From assembly GCA_000432895.1 (NCBI GenBank), contig FR889346.1:1-36033 (forward strand): DNA of 36,033 nt. Reading direction: 5' to 3'. A model generated the notes under the pieces. That model made no database searches, was not told the origin of the DNA, and saw only the letters and a program-made list of their open reading frames with translations. This DNA is from Firmicutes bacterium CAG:449. GTDB taxonomy: Bacteria > Bacillota_I > Bacilli_A > RFN20 > CAG-449. The position numbers were made by a program, and so were the translations under genes. Shown one piece after another: positions 14,704-22,296 of the stretch; position 1 is the first letter of the stretch, and each line of letters begins with the position of its first letter.

Positions 14704-15962
14704 TGAAAACGACAACAGAATTAAATCTTGTATCAATTGATAAACTTATCCCTTATGTAAATAATGCAAGAACACATAGTCCAGAACAAATAAATAAACT
14801 AAGGGCAAGTCTTCGTGAATTTGGCTTTATTAATCCAGTAATTATTGATAAAGCCTTTAACATTATTGCTGGTCATGGAAGAGTACTAGCTGCTAGAGCT
14901 GAAGGAATACAAGAAATTCCATGTGTTTTAGTTGATTATTTAACTGAAGCACAAAAGAAAGCTTACATTTTAGCTGATAACAGAATGGCAATGGATGCAG
15001 GTTGGGATGAAGAATTATTAAAAGTTGAATTAGAATCATTAGAAGGTGAAGCGTTTGATTTATCTCTTACTGGTTTCGATGAAAAAGAACTTGCAGATTT
15101 ATTTAAAGAAGATAGTGAAATTCAAGATGATGATTATGATTTAACAGCAGCATTAGAAAAAGCATCATTTGTTGAAAAAGGTGACAGATGGATAGTTGGT
15201 AGACACGTACTTTATTGTGGTGATGCAACAAATGAAGAAGATGTAAATAAATTAATGGAAGATAAAAAAGCTAATTTAATTCTTACTGATCCTCCTTATG
15301 GTGTATCTTTCTGTTCAAGTGCTGGACTTAAAATACAAAATGATTCTCTAAAAAATGAAGACTTTTATAACTTCCTTTTAAAAGCATTTAAGAATATGGT
15401 TACACATGTTGAAGCGGGTGCTAGTGCCTATATTTTTCATGCAGATACAGAAGGCTTAAATTTTAGAACTGCATTTGTTGATGCAGGATTTCATTTAGCA
15501 GGTTGCTGTATTTGGAAAAAAGATAGTTTAGTACTTGGTAGAAGTGATTACCAATGGCAACACGAGCCAGTACTATATGGATTTCTAAAAAATGGAAAGC
15601 ATAACTGGTACTCAGATAGAAAACAAACAACTATCTGGGAATTTGCAAAACCAAAAAGAAGTGAAAATCACCCAACATCAAAGCCTTTAGATTTATTGTC
15701 TTATCCAATTAAAAATAGTTCTCACGAAAATGCAATTGTAATTGATACCTTTGGTGGATCTGGTTCAACTCTTATGGCATGTGAATTAACAAATCGAATT
15801 TGCTATACGATGGAACTTGATGAAAAATATGCCTCAGTTATATTAAGGCGTTATGTTGAAAATGGAGGCAATCCAGAAGGTGTATATTGTATCCGAAATG
15901 GAGAAAAAGTAATGTATGATGATGTTGTAAAAAAAGTAGACACTAAAAATTCAACATTATAA
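14703..15962 (+). CDS. DNA methyltransferase with ParB-like N-terminal domain
   Basis: 419 residues from ATG 14703, which overlaps the SAM synthetase stop. GGGGAT precedes it. Residues about 10-110 are a ParB/Srx-like nuclease domain (NNARTHSPEQINKLRASL, INPVIID, AGHGRVLAARAEG). The methylase part has motif IV D196-P-P-Y199 before motif I (F350-G-G-S-G), the order of the beta class of amino-methyltransferases, so N6-adenine or N4-cytosine methylation is expected. No restriction enzyme accompanies it, so it most likely protects phage DNA from host restriction or marks DNA for packaging control. The target site is not predictable from sequence. Confidence 0.9.
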   Translation: MKTTTELNLVSIDKLIPYVNNARTHSPEQINKLRASLREFGFINPVIIDKAFNIIAGHGRVLAARAEGIQEIPCVLVDYLTEAQKKAYILADNRMAMDAGWDEELLKVELESLEGEAFDLSLTGFDEKELADLFKEDSEIQDDDYDLTAALEKASFVEKGDRWIVGRHVLYCGDATNEEDVNKLMEDKKANLILTDPPYGVSFCSSAGLKIQNDSLKNEDFYNFLLKAFKNMVTHVEAGASAYIFHADTEGLNFRTAFVDAGFHLAGCCIWKKDSLVLGRSDYQWQHEPVLYGFLKNGKHNWYSDRKQTTIWEFAKPKRSENHPTSKPLDLLSYPIKNSSHENAIVIDTFGGSGSTLMACELTNRICYTMELDEKYASVILRRYVENGGNPEGVYCIRNGEKVMYDDVVKKVDTKNSTL

Positions 15963-15988
15963 AATCTGTAGAATTAGTAATACATTGT

Positions 15989-16004
15989 ATTAATATGCTA
16001 TAAT
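15989..16004 (+). promoter_or_regulatory. extended -10 promoter of the DUF4177 gene
   Basis: TGCTATAAT (15996-16004) is a perfect extended -10. ATTAATATGCTATAAT matches the first half of the 40-bp element found in front of the next four genes (ATTAACTTGCTATAA), which argues that TGCTATA is the -10 in those elements too. Confidence 0.6.
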
Positions 16005-16030
16005 TTCACTAGTAAGGCGGGTGAATTATT

Positions 16031-16216
16031 ATGGAATATGAATACAAAAGCATTGCGTTTGGATTAACTTTCAGTACAAAAAATGGATTTAATGAAAAAG
16101 TTCAAGCATATCTTGACCAATATGCAAAAGAAGGTTGGAGACTTCACACTGTAAATGTTTATGGAGCATCAGCATCAATTGGACATATTGTTTTTGAAAG
16201 AGAAAAGAAACAATAA
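16031..16216 (+). CDS. DUF4177 family small protein
   Basis: 61 residues, beginning MEYEYKSIAFGLTF and containing YLDQYAKEGWRLHTVN, the EGW core typical of DUF4177. The ribosome binding site (GGCGGGTGA) is modest. DUF4177 proteins are small alpha/beta proteins of unknown function that occur in phages and integrative elements. It has its own promoter and is followed by a weak T-rich hairpin, so it forms an independent unit in the accessory block. Confidence 0.75.
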   Translation: MEYEYKSIAFGLTFSTKNGFNEKVQAYLDQYAKEGWRLHTVNVYGASASIGHIVFEREKKQ

Positions 16217-16242
16217 TTTAATTAGCAAATTTCTGAATTTCT

Positions 16243-16267
16243 GCTCACTTTGATAAGCTTTTCTTTT
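16243..16267 (+). terminator. eroded terminator-like sequence
   Basis: GCTCACTTTGATAAGC followed by TTTTCTTTT resembles the good terminator at 16562-16586 (GCTCACTTCGGTGGGC plus TTTTCTTTT), but the 3' arm has lost most pairing. It may still end transcription weakly; the likeness suggests the accessory units arose by duplication. Confidence 0.35.
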
Positions 16268-16292
16268 AAAAAATATAGTTAAAATTCTTTCT

Positions 16293-16332
16293 AATTAACT
16301 TGCTATAAATACACTTTAGAGTGATATATATA
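16293..16332 (+). repeat. 40-bp promoter/leader element, copy A
   Basis: ATTAACTTGCTATA, 8 variable bases, then TTAGAGTGATATATATA, with the same spacing in copies B, C and D. TGCTATAAA can act as an extended -10. Alternatively TTGCTA and TGATATATA form -35 and extended -10 at 19-base spacing. It lies 27 bases before the start codon of the gene at 16359. Confidence 0.65.
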
Positions 16333-16358
16333 GTAGAAAAAGAAAGAAGGAAAAAACT

Positions 16359-16556
16359 ATGAAAAAAACATTCAACAACTACAAAAAAAGAATTGAAACA
16401 GCAACAAAAGATGGAGACATCAAAGACTTAATGATTAGCATTTCTCAAGACTGCTCAGCCTACAAATTAAGTTGGGAAGAATTCTTAACATTAAGAAAAG
16501 CATTAATTGAAAGAGGAAAAGCAGTCGGAAACAGATGGATCATTCAATGCCATTAA
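16359..16556 (+). CDS. small hypothetical protein of the accessory block
   Basis: 65 residues, ATG with GAAGG upstream, controlled by copy A of the repeated element and closed by a UUCG-loop terminator. Not recognised. It is basic and helical, with a short conserved-looking stretch SWEEFLTLRKALIERGKAVGNRW. A unit with its own promoter and terminator, as here, is typical of a moron gene (accessory phage gene expressed independently). No function is proposed. Confidence 0.65.
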   Translation: MKKTFNNYKKRIETATKDGDIKDLMISISQDCSAYKLSWEEFLTLRKALIERGKAVGNRWIIQCH

Positions 16557-16561
16557 AATTA

Positions 16562-16586
16562 GCTCACTTCGGTGGGCTTTTCTTTT
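16562..16586 (+). terminator. intrinsic terminator with TTCG tetraloop
   Basis: GCTCAC (16562-16567), loop TTCG, GTGGGC (16572-16577), one more A-T pair outside, then TTTTCTTTT. It closes the unit starting at copy A. Confidence 0.85.
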
Positions 16587-16591
16587 ACTCT

Positions 16592-16631
16592 ATTAACTTG
16601 ATAAATAAGTTTTTTAGAGTGATTAATTAAT
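16592..16631 (+). repeat. 40-bp promoter/leader element, copy B
   Basis: ATTAACTTGATAAA, 8 bases, TTAGAGTGATTAATTAA. It is the most divergent copy: TTGCTATA is changed to TTGATAAA and the AT stretch is scrambled, but the spacing and the central TTAGAGTGAT are kept. Confidence 0.6.
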
Positions 16632-16650
16632 GCAGAAGGAGGATGCTAGT

Positions 16651-17013
16651 ATGGCTAAATTAAAAATAGGTTGCTATATAAAAATCATAGAGATGAAAGA
16701 CGAACCTAACTACAAAGATAAAATTGGTAAAGTATTATTCATTGATGATGCTAAACAATTACATGGTACTTGGGGAGGATGTGCTGTTGTTCCTGAAGTT
16801 GATAAGTTTGAGATTTTACCTGCAACCCGCAATGCATTATTTGAAATGTGTGAAAAAGCTGATACAAAAATTGATGGAATGAATACTCTTATTGATTACT
16901 ATATAAGATGTACTACAATGAACGAAAAAGAAGCAGTCGAGCACGCAACTAAACTCTTTAAAAATGGTGTAATTAGAGAAATAGAATTTATCTTTAAAAG
17001 TGATAAAAACTAA
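16651..17013 (+). CDS. DUF4314-containing protein
   Basis: 120 residues from ATG 16651, chosen because AGAAGGAGG (16635-16643) is 7 bases away; an ATG at 16630 lies inside the repeated element. The first 58 residues match DUF4314 (MAKLKIGCYIKIIEMKDEP, GKVLFIDDAKQLH, VVPEVDKFEIL), a small SH3-like barrel found in phages and integrative elements, function unknown. The remaining 60 residues are helical and not recognised. It has copy B upstream and a hairpin but no T-run downstream. Confidence 0.7.
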   Translation: MAKLKIGCYIKIIEMKDEPNYKDKIGKVLFIDDAKQLHGTWGGCAVVPEVDKFEILPATRNALFEMCEKADTKIDGMNTLIDYYIRCTTMNEKEAVEHATKLFKNGVIREIEFIFKSDKN

Positions 17014-17024
17014 GAACATTTATA

Positions 17025-17045
17025 TACTAAAAGTATATAAAAAAT
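17025..17045. other. AT-rich hairpin after the DUF4314 gene
   Basis: TTATATACT pairs with AGTATATAA around AAA. On the + strand no T-run follows, so termination here is doubtful; on the - strand the stem is followed by T residues. It may simply be an AT-rich spacer. Confidence 0.3.
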
Positions 17046-17062
17046 ATCAAAAATAAGTACAC

Positions 17063-17105
17063 AATTAACTTGCTATAAGTTCCTTTTAGAGTGATATATA
17101 TACAC
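17063..17105 (+). repeat. 40-bp promoter/leader element, copy C
   Basis: AATTAACTTGCTATA, AGTTCCTT, TTAGAGTGATATATATA then CAC. Almost identical to copies A and D outside the 8-base variable window; it ends 2 bases before the AAGGAG site of the next gene. Confidence 0.65.
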
Positions 17106-17122
17106 GTAAGGAGAAACAAAAA

Positions 17123-17344
17123 ATGATGACAGTTACAAAAATCAATAAAATTTTCAAAAGCTTAAGTAAGGAAACAAAGCAACTATACCACGAGGTTCAT
17201 GAGAAAGTTGATACAAAGTACAAGCTTGGAGTTAACGGAATTGGAGTTGTTGTATTTTCAGATTTAAACGAAATGGTTGACTTAGCTAAAGGCGAAAAAG
17301 AATGCCAAAAAGCTATGAAAAAACTACTTGAAGGAGCTAAATAA
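17123..17344 (+). CDS. small hypothetical protein of the accessory block
   Basis: 73 residues, ATG with TAAGGAG 10 bases upstream. Not recognised. It is helical, with basic N-terminal MMTVTKINKIFKSLSKETKQ and a short hydrophobic strand GIGVVVFSDL. It is one unit between copy C and its own terminator, which begins inside the last codons of the gene. Similar in style to the other single-gene units here; no function is proposed. Confidence 0.65.
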   Translation: MMTVTKINKIFKSLSKETKQLYHEVHEKVDTKYKLGVNGIGVVVFSDLNEMVDLAKGEKECQKAMKKLLEGAK

Positions 17345-17356
17345 AGGCTCCTTTTT
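17331..17356 (+). terminator. intrinsic terminator overlapping the gene end
   Basis: AAGGAGC (17331-17337) with GCTCCTT (17347-17353), loop containing the TAA stop, then a T-run (17352-17356). Confidence 0.85.
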
Positions 17357-17388
17357 AAGTGATAAAATTCATTAAAAAATAGTGAATT

Positions 17389-17430
17389 ATTAACTTGCTA
17401 TAGTGTGTGTTTAGAGTGATATATATACAC
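17389..17430 (+). repeat. 40-bp promoter/leader element, copy D
   Basis: ATTAACTTGCTATA, GTGTGTGT, TTAGAGTGATATATATACAC. It precedes the amidoligase operon. A -10 of TATAGT with upstream TGC matches the extended promoter reading. Confidence 0.65.
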
Positions 17431-17469
17431 GACGAAGGGAAAAGAAAAACCTTCTTAGGAGGAAGAAAA

Positions 17470-18426
17470 ATGAACCAAAAAACACTAAAGCAAATTGAAG
17501 AAATGAAGCAGCAAACAATCGGAGTTGAAATTGAAATGAACAACATTACAAGAAAAGAAGCAGCCGAGGTTGTTGCAAAACATTTTGGAACAGAGGCTTA
17601 TAATTCAGCAAGCCTTTATGGATATTCCAGTTGGGCTTGCAAAGACAATCAAGGAAGAATTTGGAAATTTCAAAAAGATGTTAGCATTGCAGGAGATGAC
17701 AATCACAAATGCGAAATGGTAACGCCAATTCTTAATTATAGCGACATTGAAGATTTACAAGAAATTGTTAGACTTCTTAGAAAAGCAGAAGCAAAAAGCG
17801 ATGCAGGAAGAGGATGCGGAGTTCACATTCACATTGGAGCAAATGGACACACACCAAAAACACTTAGAAACCTAACAAACATTATGGCAAGTCACGAAAG
17901 CTTAATTATTGAAGCACTTGGAATTGCTCAATCAAGAATTGATAGATATTGCCAAACTGTAGACCCAAGATTTTTAAAAGAAGTCAACAAAAAGAAGCCT
18001 CAAACAATGAGCAAATTTTCAGATGTTTGGTACGAAAGCCAAGATGAAGATTACGGAAGAACAATGCATTACAACGCAAGCAGATACCACATTCTAAATT
18101 TCCACGCAACATTCACAAAAGGAACAATTGAATTTAGATGTTTTGAATTTAAAAGACCAAGCGAAGGAAAAGCAAATGGACTTCACGCAGGACAATTAAA
18201 AAGCTACATTCAATTTTGCCTAGCCTTAAGCCAAATGGCAAAAGAAGTAAGTGGAGCATCAGCAAAACCTCAACAACACGAAAATCCAAAATACGCAATG
18301 AGAACTTGGTTATTAAGACTTGGTTTTATTGGAGATGAATTTAAAACAGCAAGAGAAACATTAACAAGTAACTTAAGTGGCGACGCAAGCTTCAGAAGCG
18401 GAGTAAGACCTGCTTCTCTAGCATAA
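17470..18426 (+). CDS. amidoligase-family enzyme (glutamine synthetase-like)
   Basis: 318 residues from ATG 17470 (AGGAGG 6 bases upstream). Motifs of the Amidoligase_2 family are present: G18-V-E-I-E-M23, FQKDVSI, CEMVTPIL, C116-G-V-H119-I-H121, RYHILNFHA and TIE221-F-R223-CFE. The fold is the COOH-NH2 ligase fold of glutamine synthetase, which uses ATP to form amide bonds, so the enzyme probably joins a carboxylate to an amine, possibly on a peptide or protein. Substrate unknown. It heads an operon with a 65-residue unknown, a gamma-glutamylcyclotransferase and a zinc ribbon. It uses somewhat more AAC, CAC and AGC codons than neighbours by eye, which fits recent acquisition. Confidence 0.85.
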   Translation: MNQKTLKQIEEMKQQTIGVEIEMNNITRKEAAEVVAKHFGTEAYNSASLYGYSSWACKDNQGRIWKFQKDVSIAGDDNHKCEMVTPILNYSDIEDLQEIVRLLRKAEAKSDAGRGCGVHIHIGANGHTPKTLRNLTNIMASHESLIIEALGIAQSRIDRYCQTVDPRFLKEVNKKKPQTMSKFSDVWYESQDEDYGRTMHYNASRYHILNFHATFTKGTIEFRCFEFKRPSEGKANGLHAGQLKSYIQFCLALSQMAKEVSGASAKPQQHENPKYAMRTWLLRLGFIGDEFKTARETLTSNLSGDASFRSGVRPASLA

Positions 18427-18443
18427 TCGTTGGAGGTACTAAA

Positions 18444-18641
18444 ATGGAAAAACATACATTAACAATTAAAACGATTGAAAGAAAAACTAATCGTTTAGGA
18501 ATTGGGCTTATACTTATTAACAATAAATTTCTTACCATTGATAATGGTGAAAAAATTGGTGAAAAGAAAAGATTCTTCTTCACAAATAAAGAAAAGAAAC
18601 AAATATGTTTTATAAGTGATAAGGAGGTAACAACATTATGA
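18444..18641 (+). CDS. small hypothetical protein of the amidoligase operon
   Basis: 65 residues, ATG with TTGGAGGT upstream, 17 bases after the amidoligase and overlapping the next gene by 4 bases (ATGA). Not recognised. Beta-strand-rich with many K and F; GLILINNKFLTIDNG looks like a small barrel. By position it may be a substrate or accessory factor of the amidoligase, but nothing in the sequence shows this. Confidence 0.65.
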   Translation: MEKHTLTIKTIERKTNRLGIGLILINNKFLTIDNGEKIGEKKRFFFTNKEKKQICFISDKEVTTL

Positions 18642-19111
18642 ATTATTATTACTTGGCTTATGGTTCTAATTTAAATGTCAATCAAATGAAAAGAAGATGT
18701 CCTAGAGCAAAAATAGTTGGCTCGACAATTATTGATGATTATCGTTTAATGTTTAAAGGAAGCAAAACAGGAACTTATTTAACAATTGAAAAAGAAAAAG
18801 AATGTCGAGTTCCTGTTGGTGTTTGGATTGTAGATGATTACGATTTGGCAAGACTTGACGCTTACGAGGGCTACCCAGCCTTTTATTACAGAAAACGTAT
18901 GAAAGTTCAAGTGATGAAAAAAGACGGCACACGAGGCGAATGTGAGGCCTTAGTTTACATCATGCACGAAGATAGAAAGCTAGGATGTCCAACAGACATT
19001 TATATGTATACTTGTTTAGAAGGATATGAAGATTTTGGATTTGATAAAGATTATTTAATTGATGCTTATTCATACAGCATAAAAGGAGCGGAAGATGGAA
19101 ACAACAAATAA
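18638..19111 (+). CDS. gamma-glutamylcyclotransferase family protein
   Basis: 157 residues, ATG in a 4-base overlap with the preceding gene, with AAGGAGG upstream. Y8-G-S-N-L12 is the family's substrate-binding loop, and E77 in LDAYEGYP is the expected catalytic acid. GGCT-like enzymes release gamma-glutamyl groups as 5-oxoproline, or cut gamma-glutamyl-amine bonds. Pairing with an amidoligase is a recurrent gene neighbourhood in bacteria and phages, suggesting that one enzyme makes and the other removes or trims a gamma-glutamyl-type amide. The pathway is unproved. Confidence 0.88.
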   Translation: MNYYYLAYGSNLNVNQMKRRCPRAKIVGSTIIDDYRLMFKGSKTGTYLTIEKEKECRVPVGVWIVDDYDLARLDAYEGYPAFYYRKRMKVQVMKKDGTRGECEALVYIMHEDRKLGCPTDIYMYTCLEGYEDFGFDKDYLIDAYSYSIKGAEDGNNK

Positions 19112-19298
19112 CTTAATTAAAACTTGTCCTAAGTGTGGCAAACACTATCGAAGTTATCCTGCAATTTCACGAATGGATAATTTAACACCCATTTGTCCAT
19201 TATGTGGAACAAGAGAAGCACTTGAAGGACTTGGCATTAGTAAAGAAGAACAAGAAAAAATAATTAATTCTATTCCAATAATGTATGAAGAAAAATAA
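19095..19298 (+). CDS. small zinc-ribbon protein
   Basis: 67 residues, ATG inside the end of the cyclotransferase gene (17-base overlap, AAAAGGAGCGG upstream). Two CxxC knuckles, CPKCG and CPLCG, flank YRSYPAISRMDNLTP, giving a rubredoxin-like zinc ribbon, with a helical tail of about 25 residues. Such proteins occur in phages and conjugative elements. It may bind nucleic acid or a protein partner of the operon; function unknown. Confidence 0.75.
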   Translation: METTNNLIKTCPKCGKHYRSYPAISRMDNLTPICPLCGTREALEGLGISKEEQEKIINSIPIMYEEK

Positions 19299-19315
19299 TT
19301 ATTGAATGGAAAAGT

Positions 19316-19341
19316 AAGTCGGCTTAATTGTCGGCTTTTTT
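19316..19341 (+). terminator. intrinsic terminator of the amidoligase operon
   Basis: AAGTCGGC (19316-19323) with GTCGGCTT (19330-19337), two G-U pairs, loop TTAATT, then six T residues. It also lies directly upstream of the large terminase gene. Confidence 0.8.
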
Positions 19342-19366
19342 ACTTGTTATAAAGGAGGTGGAGGTT

Positions 19367-20965
19367 TTGAGAAAACTTAAAAGATATAATCCAACAAAGT
19401 TTAAAGCCAAAGACTCCACTTACAATAAAGAGGTTGCTGATTATGCAGTAAATTTTATTGAATGTCTATGTCATACAAAAGGTACATGGGCTGGTGAGCC
19501 GTTTGAACTTATTGATTGGCAAGAACAAATTATAAGAGATTTGTTTGGAACACTAAAACCAAATGGGTACAGACAATTTAATACTGCTTATATTGAAATA
19601 CCAAAGAAAATGGGAAAGAGTGAACTTGCAGCAGCAGTTGCACTTCTTCTTACTTGTGGTGATGGTGAAGAAAGAGCGGAAGTATACGGATGTGCTGCTG
19701 ATAGACAACAAGCAAGTATTCTTTTTGAAGTGGCTGCTGATATGATACGAATGTGTCCAGCTTTAAATAAACGATGTAAAATTCTAGCAGCTACAAAAAG
19801 AATAGTTTATCTTCCTACAAATAGTTTTTATCAAGTTCTTTCTGCTGAAGCCTATTCAAAACATGGATTTAATATTCATGGAGTAGTGTTTGATGAACTA
19901 CATACTCAACCAAACAGAAAATTATTTGATGTAATGACAAAAGGTTCTGGTGATGCAAGAATGCAACCTTTGTATTTTTTAATTACTACAGCAGGAACTG
20001 ATACTAAATCAATTTGTTATGAAACTCACCAAAAAGCTAAAGACATTTTAGAAGGAAGAAAGATTGATTCAACTTTTTATCCAGTAATATTTGGTGCAGA
20101 TGAAAATGATGATTGGACAGATCCTAAAGTCTGGAAAAAGGCCAATCCAAGCCTTGGAATAACTGTTGGAATTGATAAGGTAAAAGCAGCATGTGAATCA
20201 GCAAAACAAAATCCAGCAGAAGAAAATACATTTAGACAATTAAGATTAAATCAATGGGTCAAACAAGCAGTAAGGTGGATGCCAATGGAAAAATGGGATG
20301 CTTGTAAATGTGATTTTAAAGCAGAAAATTTAGAAGGTAGACCATGTTATGGTGGACTTGACCTTTCATCAACAACAGATATAACTGCTTTTGTATTAGT
20401 GTTTCCACCAAAAGATGAAGATGATAGTTATTATATTCTTCCTTACTTTTGGATTCCTGAAGAAAATATGCAAAGGCGTGTAGATAAAGATCATGTGCCA
20501 TATAATCTTTGGAATCAACAAGGATTTATTGAAACTACTGAAGGCAATGTAATTCATTATGGTTTTATTGAAAGTTTTATAGAAGAACTTGGTAAAAAAT
20601 ATAACATTAAAGAAATTGCTTTTGATAGATGGGGAGCAGTACAAATGACTCAAGATTTAGATGGCATGGGATTTACCGTTATTCCATTTGGTCAAGGCTT
20701 CAAAGATATGAGTCCTGCAACAAAAGAATTAATGAATTTAGTTCTTTCTAAACGAATAAAGCATAACGGACATCCAATACTTCATTGGATGATGGATAAC
20801 GTTTGTGTAAGAACAGATCCTGCAGGAAATATTAAAATGGACAAATCAAAATCAACAGAAAAAATTGATGGTGCTGTAGCAACAGTTATGGCACTTGATA
20901 GAGCAATTAGAAACAATGGGACTTCTGAATCTGTATATGATTCAAGAGGCCTTTTATTTATTTAG
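19367..20965 (+). CDS. terL: terminase large subunit, HK97-type
   Basis: 532 residues. The start is TTG 19367, with AAGGAGG (19352-19358) 8 bases upstream; in-frame GTG 19358 has no usable site. The ATPase has a variant Walker A PKKMGK84SE and Walker B VVFD176E177. The nuclease domain shows acidic residues in GGLDLSSTTD, IAFDRW and KIDGAVATVMALDRA, the RNase H-like layout of phage large terminases. It pumps DNA into proheads and cuts it, with the small subunit and the HNH protein. It is separated from terS by the accessory block and preceded directly by a terminator, so it needs read-through or its own promoter. Confidence 0.95.
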   Translation: MRKLKRYNPTKFKAKDSTYNKEVADYAVNFIECLCHTKGTWAGEPFELIDWQEQIIRDLFGTLKPNGYRQFNTAYIEIPKKMGKSELAAAVALLLTCGDGEERAEVYGCAADRQQASILFEVAADMIRMCPALNKRCKILAATKRIVYLPTNSFYQVLSAEAYSKHGFNIHGVVFDELHTQPNRKLFDVMTKGSGDARMQPLYFLITTAGTDTKSICYETHQKAKDILEGRKIDSTFYPVIFGADENDDWTDPKVWKKANPSLGITVGIDKVKAACESAKQNPAEENTFRQLRLNQWVKQAVRWMPMEKWDACKCDFKAENLEGRPCYGGLDLSSTTDITAFVLVFPPKDEDDSYYILPYFWIPEENMQRRVDKDHVPYNLWNQQGFIETTEGNVIHYGFIESFIEELGKKYNIKEIAFDRWGAVQMTQDLDGMGFTVIPFGQGFKDMSPATKELMNLVLSKRIKHNGHPILHWMMDNVCVRTDPAGNIKMDKSKSTEKIDGAVATVMALDRAIRNNGTSESVYDSRGLLFI

Positions 20966-20976
20966 GAGGTTATTCA

Positions 20977-22296
20977 ATGGGAATATTTAAACGAAAAGCA
21001 AGAGATCATCCAAAAGTTGAAAATAGGACAGTTGGTAGTAATTACACATTTTATATGGGTGGTTCTACAGCTGGAAAAGCAGTCACTGAACGAAGTGCAA
21101 TGCAAATGACTGCTGTGTATTCTTGTGTAAGAATACTTGCTGAAGCAGTAGCTGGACTTCCACTTCATTTCTATGAATACAAAGAAGACGGCAGTAAGCA
21201 GAAAGCAATAAACGCTAATTTGTACCATTTATTACATGATGAGCCAAATCCTGAAATGACTTCATTTGTCTTTAGGGAAACATTAATGACTCATCTTTTA
21301 TTATGGGGAAATGCTTATGCGCAAATTATCCGAAATGGAAAAGGTGAAGTTATAGCTTTGTATCCTTTAATGGCTAATAAAATGCAAGTTGATAGAGATG
21401 AAAATGGTGAACTTTATTATATCTATTCAAGAAGCACTGATGAAGCAAAAACAATGGAAGGAAATACTGTATGTCTTTCACAAAGAGAGGTACTTCATAT
21501 ACCAGGACTTGGCTTTGATGGACTTGTAGGATATTCACCAATTGCAATGGCAAAAAATGCTATTGGACTTGCAATGGCTACAGAAGAATATGGAGCTAAG
21601 TTTTTTGCTAATGGGGCAGCACCTTCTGGTGTACTTGAACATCCTGGAACGATAAAAGATCCAGCAAGATTAAGAGAAAATTGGAATGCGACATTTGGTG
21701 GCTCGACTAATTCTGGTAAGGTTGCAGTTTTAGAAGAAGGTATGAAGTATACACCAATTTCAATATCACCAGAACAAGCACAATTTTTAGAAACTCGTAA
21801 ATTTCAAATAAATGAGATAGCTCGTATATTTAGAGTTCCACCTCATATGCTTGCTGATCTTGAAAAATCTAGTTTCTCAAATATTGAGCAGCAGTCGTTA
21901 GAGTTTGTTAAATACACTTTAGATCCTTGGGTAATTAGATGGGAGCAGAGTTTGTCTCGTTCATTACTTAGTCCTGAAGAAAAGAAAAAGTATTTTTTCA
22001 AATTCAACTTAGAAGGATTACTTAGAGGTGATTATGCTTCACGAATGTCAGGTTATGCAACAGCAAGACAAAATGGTTGGATGAGTGCTAATGACATACG
22101 AGAACTTGAAAATTTAGATAAGATACCGCCTGAACTTGGTGGTGACTTGTATTTAATTAATGGCAATATGCTCCCACTTGGAAAAGCAGGAGCTTATGCA
22201 GATAAAAATGAAAAGGAGGTAAATACCAATGAAGAAGTTTTGGAATTGGATAAATCAAACAAAAACCGAAACAAAGGAAAGAGTACTAGAACTTAA
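20977..22296 (+). CDS. portal protein, HK97 family
   Basis: 439 residues, ATG with TAGGAGGTT upstream. Characteristic runs include ERSAMQMTAVYSCVRILAE, ANGAAPSGVLEHPG, FRVPPHMLADLEKSSFSNIE and SLEFVKYTLDPWV. The protein forms the dodecameric ring through which DNA enters the head. The C-terminus overlaps the next gene by 68 bases; the last residues are basic and probably dispensable. Order terL-portal-protease-capsid is the standard HK97 arrangement. Confidence 0.95.
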   Translation: MGIFKRKARDHPKVENRTVGSNYTFYMGGSTAGKAVTERSAMQMTAVYSCVRILAEAVAGLPLHFYEYKEDGSKQKAINANLYHLLHDEPNPEMTSFVFRETLMTHLLLWGNAYAQIIRNGKGEVIALYPLMANKMQVDRDENGELYYIYSRSTDEAKTMEGNTVCLSQREVLHIPGLGFDGLVGYSPIAMAKNAIGLAMATEEYGAKFFANGAAPSGVLEHPGTIKDPARLRENWNATFGGSTNSGKVAVLEEGMKYTPISISPEQAQFLETRKFQINEIARIFRVPPHMLADLEKSSFSNIEQQSLEFVKYTLDPWVIRWEQSLSRSLLSPEEKKKYFFKFNLEGLLRGDYASRMSGYATARQNGWMSANDIRELENLDKIPPELGGDLYLINGNMLPLGKAGAYADKNEKEVNTNEEVLELDKSNKNRNKGKSTRT

